Positions 57,923-64,000 of a stretch of DNA of 64,000 bases are shown here, one piece after another. Under the pieces are notes generated by a model. It did not search any database. It saw nothing but the letters and a program-made list of their open reading frames with translations, and was not told the origin of the DNA. The stretch comes from RGIG4608 sp964534905 (GTDB lineage: Bacteria; Bacillota; Clostridia; Oscillospirales; CAG-272), in NCBI GenBank assembly GCA_964534905.1, contig CAZHPZ010000001.1, forward strand, positions 1 through 64,000. Reading direction: 5' to 3'. Numbering within the stretch: the stretch's first letter is position 1; every line of letters starts with the position of its first letter. Both the position numbers and the translations under genes were made by a program.

Positions 57923-58510
57923 ATGAGATCTTGGGAAGAATTATACGATGAATGCGCGGCTTGCGAAAAATGCGAGCTTCATAAAACACGAACGAATTGC
58001 GTTTTCGGAATAGGAAATAAAAATGCGGATATTTTGTTCGTCGGAGAAGCTCCGGGCGAGCGTGAGGATCTTTCGGGAACACCGTTTGTCGGAAGAGCCG
58101 GTCAGCTGCTTGATAAATATTTGTTTGCGGTAGATATTCCGCGAGAGAGCGTTTATATAGCAAATATTTTAAAATGCCGTCCGCCGAAAAACAGAGACCC
58201 GAAACCCGATGAAGAGGACGCTTGTATGGATTATCTCCGTGAGCAGGTTCGACTTATAAAGCCTAAAATGATAATCTGCCTCGGCAGAATCGCGGCTCAA
58301 AGGCTGATAGATCCGAATTACCGCATCACCAAGGAACATGGTACGTGGGTTCAGAGGGGAAGCTTTCTGATTACCGCCGTTTATCACCCCGCACTTCTTT
58401 TGCGTGATCCGCGAAAGAAAGAGGAAATGCTTGAGGATATGAAATCGGTCAAGGCTAAGCTTGACGAAATAAGAGGCTCCGAGACGGAGAGGGGCGGAAA
58501 TGGGCAATAA
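57923..58510 (+). CDS. Family 4 uracil-DNA glycosylase
   Basis: A 195-residue DNA repair enzyme that removes uracil from DNA. Motif A GEAPGERED and motif B HPALLL are present, with four Cys in the pattern expected for the structural [4Fe-4S] cluster (CAACEKC, then CRPP and DACMDY). ATG 57923 follows TTTGGAG. It overlaps the next gene by 11 bp. Confidence 0.93.
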   Translation: MRSWEELYDECAACEKCELHKTRTNCVFGIGNKNADILFVGEAPGEREDLSGTPFVGRAGQLLDKYLFAVDIPRESVYIANILKCRPPKNRDPKPDEEDACMDYLREQVRLIKPKMIICLGRIAAQRLIDPNYRITKEHGTWVQRGSFLITAVYHPALLLRDPRKKEEMLEDMKSVKAKLDEIRGSETERGGNGQ

Positions 58511-59636
58511 AAATTACAACAGAGAAAAATTTAACAGCGGCTCCGGAGATGAAAACAGGTATGTCACAAGCACGCAGACGAGCAGGGAAAACCGCTCATC
58601 GCTTGCTATCGTGGCGGCTGTGCTCGTGCTTGCGATAATTGCAACGGCAGTTTTGCGTGATATTGCAGAGGATAGCTCTCAGGTTTGGAATCCCGTAAAT
58701 TCCACAACCACGAGCACCACCGTAACAACGACGTCGCCGAGTATAACACCCGATAATAAAAATCATCCGTATGCAACCGTTACCGATAAGACGCAATTTG
58801 TTGCAAGCTCCGGCGGAGAAGCGCTTTACGGACTTGATATAAGCTCCGATTTTGCAATTCTCGTAAATCTATCCGATATGAGCACGCTCGCGTATAAATA
58901 TGCCGACGAGCTTATTTATCCGGCGTCTATGACAAAAATAATGACGGTAGTTACAGCACTTGATATGATAGAAGATCTTGATGACGGATATGTAATCACA
59001 AAAGATGTGCTTTCGCAAGTGCCGAGCGACGCTTCCACAGCGTGGCTTTCGAGCTATAAGGGCAAGACAGTCAGCGTCAGAGACCTGCTTTACGGCATAA
59101 CTTATATGTCGGGAGCAGATTCCGTGCTCTGCCTTATCGACTATCTCAATCTTACTGTGCCGGAATTTGCGGTGCTTATGAATGAAAAGGCAAACGAGAT
59201 CGGAATGGAAAGGACGAATTTTGGCGGAGCGATAGGTATGGATACCGAGAATAATACCACGACCTGCCGTGATATTGCGGCTCTGATGGCTTATGCTATG
59301 GAAAATCCGCTTTGCCGTGAGCTTTTCGGCGGTACATCGTACCGACTTGATTATCTTAATCTTACGTATTATAATTCCACGCTTAAGAAGACGATGGAAA
59401 ATATGGGTACGAATGCGGAGAATGTGCTTGGTAGAGATTATACTCTTTTGGCGGCAAAATCGGGGCTTGAGGATAAGGCGGGATATTGCCTTGCTTCATA
59501 TATCAGAAACGATGTTACGGGTGAGCTTTTCGTTCTCGTTACCGCAAGGGCGGACAGAAGTGACGCTGACGATTATCCGCCGAATAAAAATACAATAATC
59601 GATATGATGAAGATCATAGATAGAGTGAAGCCGTAA
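58500..59636 (+). CDS. D-alanyl-D-alanine carboxypeptidase (serine-type, PBP5/DacF-like)
   Basis: A 378-residue membrane-anchored penicillin-binding protein. A cytoplasmic N-tail, one transmembrane helix (about 36-54), a Ser/Thr-rich linker (about 66-85), then peptidase S11: SMTKIM (SxxK nucleophile), SGAD where SGN is usual, and KSGLED where KTG is usual. The last two substitutions are known in S11 relatives, but they make strong transpeptidase-type penicillin binding less certain. It trims peptidoglycan stem peptides. Confidence 0.88.
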   Translation: MGNKNYNREKFNSGSGDENRYVTSTQTSRENRSSLAIVAAVLVLAIIATAVLRDIAEDSSQVWNPVNSTTTSTTVTTTSPSITPDNKNHPYATVTDKTQFVASSGGEALYGLDISSDFAILVNLSDMSTLAYKYADELIYPASMTKIMTVVTALDMIEDLDDGYVITKDVLSQVPSDASTAWLSSYKGKTVSVRDLLYGITYMSGADSVLCLIDYLNLTVPEFAVLMNEKANEIGMERTNFGGAIGMDTENNTTTCRDIAALMAYAMENPLCRELFGGTSYRLDYLNLTYYNSTLKKTMENMGTNAENVLGRDYTLLAAKSGLEDKAGYCLASYIRNDVTGELFVLVTARADRSDADDYPPNKNTIIDMMKIIDRVKP

Positions 59637-59699
59637 ATATTTACACAAATTCTTATTTATTTTTACTGAATTTTGTTAATCTTTTTTGGTAAAAAATAC

Positions 59700-59728
59700 T
59701 TTACATTTTGCAAATTTTTTGTTATACT
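59700..59728 (+). promoter_or_regulatory. Promoter of the CofE-like gene
   Basis: TTTACA (59700-59705), 17 bp, TATACT (59723-59728). Confidence 0.65.
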
Positions 59729-59773
59729 TAATCGTCAAAAAATCTTATTTTTTGAGCGTAAAGGAGATTTATT

Positions 59774-60970
59774 ATGAGTCGTTTGATCGGAACAGTATCA
59801 AGGGGCGTAAGAGCGCCCATAATCAAGAGCGGCGATGATATCGTTGATATAGTATCGTCCTGTATCCTCAATGCATCTAAGGAGGAGAATATTCCGCTTC
59901 GAGACCGTGACGTTATTGCGATGACCGAGGCTATCGTTGCACGTGCGCAGGGAAACTATGCCACGGTTGACGATATTGCGGCTGATGTCAAAGCAAAATT
60001 CGGCGGTGAAACAGTCGGAGTTATTTTCCCGATTCTCAGCCGTAACCGTTTTTCGGTGTGTCTTGCCGGTATAGCAAGAGGAGCAAAGAAGATAGTTCTT
60101 ATGCTCTCCTATCCCTCGGATGAGGTCGGAAACCACCTTGTGAGCCTTGACAAGATAGATGAGCTTGGTATTAATCCGTACAGCGATATTCTTGATATTA
60201 AGAAATACCGTGAATGCTTCGGATATGAAAAGCATCGCTTTACAGGCGTTGATTATGTTGAATTTTATGAAAAGCTTATCAGAGAGAACGGCGCAGACTG
60301 CGAGATAGTTTTCGCAAATGACGCACGTGCTATCCTGAATTATACCGATAACGTGCTTGCCTGCGATATACATACGAGAGCGAGAACAAAGAGAATACTT
60401 AGGGCTGCGGGCGCTAAGAATGTTTACGGCCTTGACGATATACTTTCCGAGAGTGTAAATGGCTCCGGATATAACGAGAAATACGGACTTCTCGGCTCAA
60501 ATAAGGCAACGGACGAGCAGATCAAGCTCTTCCCGAGAGATTGCCGCCCTGTTGTTGACGCTATTCAAAAGAGAATATTCGATGAGACAGGCAAGAGAGT
60601 CGAGGTAATGGTGTACGGCGACGGCGCGTTTAAGGATCCCGTGGGTAAGATATGGGAGCTTGCCGATCCGATCGTTTCGCCTGCATATACAAGCGGACTT
60701 GAGGGTACCCCCAACGAGCTTAAGCTTAAGTATCTTGCGGATAACGATTTTGCCGATCTTTCCGGAGATGCACTTCGTGACGCTATCAAGGAAAGAATCA
60801 TCGAAAAGGACGAAAACCTTGTCGGAAATATGGCAAGTGAGGGAACAACCCCACGTCAGCTTACCGACCTTATCGGTTCGCTCTGTGACTTGACATCCGG
60901 TTCCGGCGATAAGGGAACTCCCATCGTTTGGATTCAGGGCTATTTCGATAACTATACAACGGAATATTGA
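59774..60970 (+). CDS. F420-0:gamma-glutamyl ligase (CofE)-like protein
   Basis: A 398-residue protein with the CofE-like fold pattern: RDRDVIAMTEAIVARAQGNYAT near the N-terminus, MVYGDGAFKDPVGKIWELADP in the C-terminal half. CofE adds glutamate to coenzyme F420 in methanogens and Actinobacteria, but these Clostridia are not known to make F420, so this longer homologue probably ligates glutamate to something else. Monocistronic with its own promoter and terminator. AAAGGAG precedes ATG 59774. Confidence 0.8.
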   Translation: MSRLIGTVSRGVRAPIIKSGDDIVDIVSSCILNASKEENIPLRDRDVIAMTEAIVARAQGNYATVDDIAADVKAKFGGETVGVIFPILSRNRFSVCLAGIARGAKKIVLMLSYPSDEVGNHLVSLDKIDELGINPYSDILDIKKYRECFGYEKHRFTGVDYVEFYEKLIRENGADCEIVFANDARAILNYTDNVLACDIHTRARTKRILRAAGAKNVYGLDDILSESVNGSGYNEKYGLLGSNKATDEQIKLFPRDCRPVVDAIQKRIFDETGKRVEVMVYGDGAFKDPVGKIWELADPIVSPAYTSGLEGTPNELKLKYLADNDFADLSGDALRDAIKERIIEKDENLVGNMASEGTTPRQLTDLIGSLCDLTSGSGDKGTPIVWIQGYFDNYTTEY

Positions 60971-60982
60971 TAAATAAAGCGT

Positions 60983-61015
60983 AAGCGCTCGGATAAAATC
61001 CGAGCGCTTTTTTAT
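60983..61015 (+). terminator. Terminator of the CofE-like gene
   Basis: AAGCGCTCGGAT-AAA-ATCCGAGCGCTT followed by TTTTATTTT. Confidence 0.92.
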
Positions 61016-61027
61016 TTTCAAAAAATG

Positions 61028-61056
61028 TTTACAAATGTCGATGATTGTGCTATAAT
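61028..61056 (+). promoter_or_regulatory. Promoter of structured RNA copy B
   Basis: TTTACA (61028-61033), 17 bp, TATAAT (61051-61056), placing the start at about GCCAAAC as in copy A. Confidence 0.72.
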
Positions 61057-61063
61057 GAAATTT

Positions 61064-61278
61064 GCCAAACAAGTTGAATAAAAAAGCGGGTATATATTAG
61101 CATAACTATACCTTTTTTCATCATACCATTTTACAATTTGATAAAATGCAAATTCCGATGGAATGGTGAAAAAATTATATGATCATATGCTTGATTATAT
61201 TGCTTTGCTTTCTTTAACTTGTTTGGCGACAATGGAGTTTGCGTTTTTGTGCGCTGACTTCGTTGGCGCACTTTTTTA
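61064..61278 (+). ncRNA. Unidentified structured RNA, copy B
   Basis: About 215 nt. P1: GCCAAACAAGTT (61064-61075) pairs perfectly with AACTTGTTTGGC (61216-61227); the last five pairs differ from copy A but remain paired. P2 uses GGTATA (61089-61094) with TATACC (61107-61112), again like copy A. P3 uses ACCATT (61125-61130) with AATGGT (61162-61167). The loop sequence TTGATAAAATGCAAATTCC is identical to copy A, and GCAAATTCC (61148-61156) can pair with GGAGTTTGC (61234-61242). The terminator GTGCGC...GCGCAC (61249-61271) also covaries. It lies 27 bp upstream of the trigger-factor-like gene. A short open frame across it is judged incidental. Confidence 0.8.
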
Positions 61279-61304
61279 TTTATATTTTGAAAGGAGAAAA
61301 TATT

Positions 61305-62522
61305 ATGAAAAAGAAACTTTTGTCCATGATTTTGGCGTTTCTTACTTTTTTGGTGTTGTCATCGTTGTTCGTATCCTGTATCATTTTGTATCCCTACGAT
61401 TCAACATCGACAGACAAGAACGGACAGATTATTAAACCGAGTGAGAGTGATTCTGTAGTCGATAGTACAATAACTAAGTCGAGTAGTGAAAAAACAGATT
61501 CTAAATCTGATGATGATCCTGAATATGAGGCAATGGACTTCTTTAAGGAGGACGTAAGTCAGTGGGTAACTCTCGGTCAGTGGCAGAATATGAAGGTAGA
61601 GGTGTCTATGCTTGAGGTACCCGAGGATTATATAGATAAACAGATAAATGTCGCGCTTTTCCAGAGCAGTCTCTATACAAAGGTAGAAGAGGGTACGGTT
61701 ACCGACGGAGTTATATTTAACTTCGACTATACCGGATACATCAACGGAGTTCGCTTTGAGGGCGGCTCGGCAACGAATACGAGCGCATATATAGACGGAA
61801 ATGATTTTATAACCGTTACCACGAGCGGTACGGGAATGTTCATCGACGGCTTTGCACAGGGAACACTCGGCGCCAAGGTCGGAGAGACAATAGACGTTAA
61901 CGTTACGTTCCCCGAGAATTATTCCGAAAAGGATTATGCGGGCAAGGAAGCCGTTTTCAAGGTAAAGATAAATTATATCTATAAGACCGAGCTTACGGAC
62001 GAAAACGCAAGCACTCTTTCAAGCAAGAAGTATACGACTGCGGAATCCTTCAGAGCATATCTTAAGGATTATATTGACGAGAGCCTTGAGGAGAATAATA
62101 TAGCTACTCTTTGGGGGCAGATTGTTAAGAACGCTACGTTTATCGAGATTCCCGAGCAGGAATTCAACTATATGTTCAACGCTTTCAAATCAACCATAAA
62201 TTCGCTTACCGCTTACGGTATTACATATGAGCAGGCGCTTCAGTATTACGGATTTGCGGACGAGGAGGAGCTTAAGGAGTACACCAATGACCTTATAAAG
62301 AGCGAGCTTGTCGTTTATGCGATAATGCAGGCAAACGAGATCGACGCGTCCGATGAGGAAATTGCGGCGAAGCTTACCGAGCTTGCAAAGGAAGCCGAAA
62401 AAACAGAGGACGAATTTGTCGAGGCATACGGAATGGACTACGTTAAGCAGAAGGTAATGCTTGAAAAGACGGATGCTCTTGTACTCGGCTCAAACACATT
62501 CGTGCTTGAGACAGATAAATAA
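61305..62522 (+). CDS. Trigger-factor-like peptidyl-prolyl isomerase lipoprotein
   Basis: A 405-residue lipoprotein with signal ending LFVSC (Cys23). An acidic Ser/Thr linker leads to an FKBP domain (about 115-245: GVIFNFDYTGYINGVRFEGG, FAQGTLGAKVGETIDVNVTFPENY, AVFKVKINYI) and a C-terminal helical trigger-factor-like chaperone region (YTTAESFRAYLKDYIDESLEEN...). It probably folds secreted proteins outside the membrane. ATG 61305 follows GAAAGGAG. It is the first gene after structured RNA copy B, whose terminator must be passed for readthrough. Confidence 0.88.
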   Translation: MKKKLLSMILAFLTFLVLSSLFVSCIILYPYDSTSTDKNGQIIKPSESDSVVDSTITKSSSEKTDSKSDDDPEYEAMDFFKEDVSQWVTLGQWQNMKVEVSMLEVPEDYIDKQINVALFQSSLYTKVEEGTVTDGVIFNFDYTGYINGVRFEGGSATNTSAYIDGNDFITVTTSGTGMFIDGFAQGTLGAKVGETIDVNVTFPENYSEKDYAGKEAVFKVKINYIYKTELTDENASTLSSKKYTTAESFRAYLKDYIDESLEENNIATLWGQIVKNATFIEIPEQEFNYMFNAFKSTINSLTAYGITYEQALQYYGFADEEELKEYTNDLIKSELVVYAIMQANEIDASDEEIAAKLTELAKEAEKTEDEFVEAYGMDYVKQKVMLEKTDALVLGSNTFVLETDK

Positions 62523-62531
62523 TATAAAAAT

Positions 62532-62570
62532 ATCCGCAGAGACGTTTTGAAACGTCCTGCGGATTGTTTT
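62532..62570 (+). terminator. Terminator after the trigger-factor-like gene
   Basis: ATCCGCAGAGACGTTT / AACGTCCTGCGGAT with small internal mismatch, then TGTTTTTT. Confidence 0.82.
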
Positions 62571-62577
62571 TTGTGAA

Positions 62578-63357
62578 TTATTGTTCCTTTTGAAGTGCGT
62601 AGACCGCATTTCTTACAAGTGAGCGGGGAGCGAGTCTGTTGGAAAAAACGATGATCTTGTTTACAAAGCCGCAAACACAGAGGGGCTTGCCGCGTTTCAT
62701 ATTCTTATATCCGAATTCCGCAACGGTATTGGGATCCCAAACCTTGAGGTTTTTGAAAAGTCCGGATTCGCCGAGCTCGGACGAGGATTCAAAATTGGTT
62801 TTGATAGGTCCGGGGCAGAGTGCCGTGACGGTAACTCCCGTACCCTTAAGCTCACGTGTGAGAGCCTGTGAAAACGAGAGAACAAACGCCTTTGTCGCAT
62901 AGTAAACGCTCATAAGAGGTCCCGCCTGAAATGCGGCAATGGAATCGACGTTGAGAATTTTGCCATCTCCGCGTTCGACCATTGAGGGAAGATAGAGCCT
63001 GCAAAGCTGCATAAGCGCCGTAACGTTAAGGTTTACCATTCTTATCTGCTTGTCTGCATCGCTTTTGTGAAATTCACCGAAATCGCCGAATCCCGCATTG
63101 TTTACGAGAACATCGACAGTGAGTCCGAGCCTCTCGGTTTCGGCAAATACTTCGTTGACGCATTCCGTTTTGCAAAGATCACGTGCTATGACGTATGATT
63201 TGATTCCGTATTTCTTTTCTATATCGGCTTTGATCTCGTTAAGCTTCGATTCATTTCTCGCAACGAGCACGACGTCGTAGCCCTCGCGCGCGAAAATGTT
63301 TACGAACGAAAGACCGAGTCCGCCGCTCGCACCTGTAATAAGTGCCGTTTTATTCAT
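62578..63357 (-). CDS. Short-chain dehydrogenase/reductase
   Basis: A 259-residue SDR. NAD(P) site TGASGGLG, NNAG, catalytic Ser in VDSIAAF and Tyr-x3-Lys in YYATKAF are intact. It resembles 17-beta-hydroxysteroid-dehydrogenase-like SDRs such as YqjQ; substrate unknown. ATG 63357 follows CGGAGATAAAT; the upstream extension is leader sequence. Confidence 0.9.
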   Translation of the reverse strand: MNKTALITGASGGLGLSFVNIFAREGYDVVLVARNESKLNEIKADIEKKYGIKSYVIARDLCKTECVNEVFAETERLGLTVDVLVNNAGFGDFGEFHKSDADKQIRMVNLNVTALMQLCRLYLPSMVERGDGKILNVDSIAAFQAGPLMSVYYATKAFVLSFSQALTRELKGTGVTVTALCPGPIKTNFESSSELGESGLFKNLKVWDPNTVAEFGYKNMKRGKPLCVCGFVNKIIVFSNRLAPRSLVRNAVYALQKEQ

Positions 63358-63403
63358 ATTTATCTCCGATCCGCCGCACGGGGCGGCTTTGTGTTTTGAT
63401 TTA

Positions 63404-63431
63404 ATTATACACGATTTTTTGTAAAATGCAA
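63404..63431 (-). promoter_or_regulatory. Promoter of the SDR gene
   Basis: Minus-strand TTGCAT (63426-63431), 16 bp, TATAAT (63404-63409). Confidence 0.65.
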
Positions 63432-63490
63432 CCTTAAAAAGGATAAAAACAATAAAAAAGAAAAATATCTCAAAAAAATTCACAAATCTC

Positions 63491-63519
63491 TTGACAAAGC
63501 CGTTTTGCTGTGATATAAT
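63491..63519 (+). promoter_or_regulatory. Promoter of tRNA-Gln(CUG)
   Basis: TTGACA (63491-63496), 17 bp, TATAAT (63514-63519). Confidence 0.88.
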
Positions 63520-63533
63520 AACAAAGTCGCTGA

Positions 63534-63609
63534 TGGGGCATCGCCAAGCGGTAAGGCAACGGACTCTGACTCCGTCATTACCTAGGTTCGAATCCTAGTG
63601 CCCCAGCCA
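63534..63609 (+). tRNA. tRNA-Gln (anticodon CTG)
   Basis: 76-nt cloverleaf with encoded CCA. Acceptor TGGGGCA/TGCCCCA, anticodon arm ACGGA-CTCTGAC-TCCGT, T arm CTAGG-TTCGAAT-CCTAG. It decodes CAG; with 38837-38913 both glutamine codons are covered by dedicated tRNAs. Confidence 0.96.
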
Positions 63610-63614
63610 TTGAA

Positions 63615-63649
63615 GAAGCAGATTGCTAAGGCAATCTGCTTTTTTTGTT
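63615..63649 (+). terminator. Terminator of tRNA-Gln(CUG)
   Basis: AAGCAGATTGC-TAAG-GCAATCTGCTT followed by TTTTTG. Confidence 0.9.
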
Positions 63650-63720
63650 GTATTTATAGTTTTATTTGCGATTGACTCACAAAAAATGTATGAGGCATCT
63701 GTAAATTTAACAATTTGTTA

Positions 63721-63749
63721 TTGAAATTGTGCGAAAAGCGTGATATAAT
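63721..63749 (+). promoter_or_regulatory. Promoter of the Gly-rich protein gene
   Basis: TTGAAA (63721-63726), 17 bp, TATAAT (63744-63749). Confidence 0.78.
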
Positions 63750-63791
63750 CAATGCATAAATAAATTTTTGCAACTACGGAGGTAATATATT

Positions 63792-64000
63792 ATGCCGGGA
63801 CCAGGCGGAGGATCAAGAGGAGGCGGCTTCGGAGGAGGCTCACGAGGCGGCGGATTTAGCGGCGGAGGCGGCAGACCGGGCGGCTTTGGCGGCGGTGGAA
63901 GACCGGGACCGGGCGGACCGAGACCGGGTGGCTTCGGAGGCCCTCACGGACCGATGCATCACGGACCGCGTCATCACAGACCGTTTTTCCACAGACCTTT
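63792..64000 (+). CDS. Gly-rich, His/Arg/Pro-containing protein, N-terminal part (runs off the edge)
   Basis: ATG 63792 follows GGAGGTAATAT. The 69 visible codons are dominated by Gly with Arg, Pro, Phe and Ser (PGPGGGSRGGGFGGGSRGG...), then a His-rich stretch (PHGPMHHGPRHHRPFFHRPF). There is no signal peptide at the start. It resembles disordered RGG-like or glycine-rich heads of small Clostridial membrane proteins that have a helix later on; the rest is outside the window. Confidence 0.7.
   Translation, partial: MPGPGGGSRGGGFGGGSRGGGFSGGGGRPGGFGGGGRPGPGGPRPGGFGGPHGPMHHGPRHHRPFFHRP

Noticed and set aside
61163..61435. A 90-residue frame across structured RNA copy B
   Set aside because: It overlaps P1 and the terminator and runs into the signal peptide of the next gene in another frame.

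Overview
The window looks like chromosome from an uncultured anaerobic, spore-forming Firmicute of the class Clostridia, probably a gut member of the Oscillospirales or a related order. Evidence: consensus sigma-A promoters (TTGACA, 17 bp, TATAAT) and AGGAGG ribosome sites, a two-subunit ADP-glucose pyrophosphorylase (GlgC/GlgD), bifunctional AdhE, a SpoVAC homologue, RicT next to HolB, 2[4Fe-4S] ferredoxin, lipoproteins with Thr-rich linkers, and no respiratory genes. This is inference from gene content; no database was searched.

Layout. 1-0.6 kb: tail of an unknown gene and a broken leucine-rich-repeat gene. 0.8-3.8 kb: ferrous iron uptake (feoA, feoB, a 54-residue Cys-rich FeoB partner, an anchored HMA protein) with two matching dyad operators. 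3.8-7 kb, minus strand: a probable pentein-fold protein, rpmB, eno, a YczE-type membrane protein. 7.2-19.8 kb: PHP phosphoesterase, pectate lyase lipoprotein, heterodimeric ABC exporter, glgB, SLC13/ArsB-type permease, CotH lipoprotein. 19.8-23.2 kb: adhE and a small phosphotransferase. 23.3-28.1 kb, minus: beta-helix acyltransferase, an HTH-GlmM fusion, a TrxB-thioredoxin fusion and AhpC. 28.2-31.3 kb: DHA2-type exporter, a palindrome pair, and a type IV pilin-like protein with a beta-helix-like body. 31.4-34.3 kb: tRNA-Pro and a lysine riboswitch controlling a three-gene amino acid importer whose binding protein appears circularly permuted. 34.4-38.6 kb: small membrane and hydrolase genes, spoVAC, an ABC exporter. 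38.8-41.8 kb: tRNA-Gln, a degenerate copy of its 3' end, a structured RNA, and a solitary restriction-modification-like gene of AT-rich composition. 41.9-46.7 kb, minus: holB-ricT-ferredoxin-trmN6-ttcA-nnrD. 47-55.2 kb: glgC-glgD-glgA-glgP-GH13, a near-complete glycogen synthesis and breakdown operon whose branching enzyme lies 30 kb away. 55.3-64 kb: zinc-ribbon-like lipoprotein, smpB, DUF1846, uracil-DNA glycosylase, D-Ala-D-Ala carboxypeptidase, CofE-like protein, a second copy of the structured RNA, a trigger-factor-like lipoprotein, an SDR enzyme, tRNA-Gln and the start of a Gly-rich protein.

Most notable: (1) a two-copy, roughly 210-nt RNA with covarying helices and a conserved pseudoknot, each copy having its own promoter and terminator and lying just upstream of unrelated genes; (2) the circularly permuted lysine-binding protein under an L-box; (3) a DNA-binding domain fused to GlmM, with a palindrome inside its own promoter; (4) the pilin and beta-helix combination.
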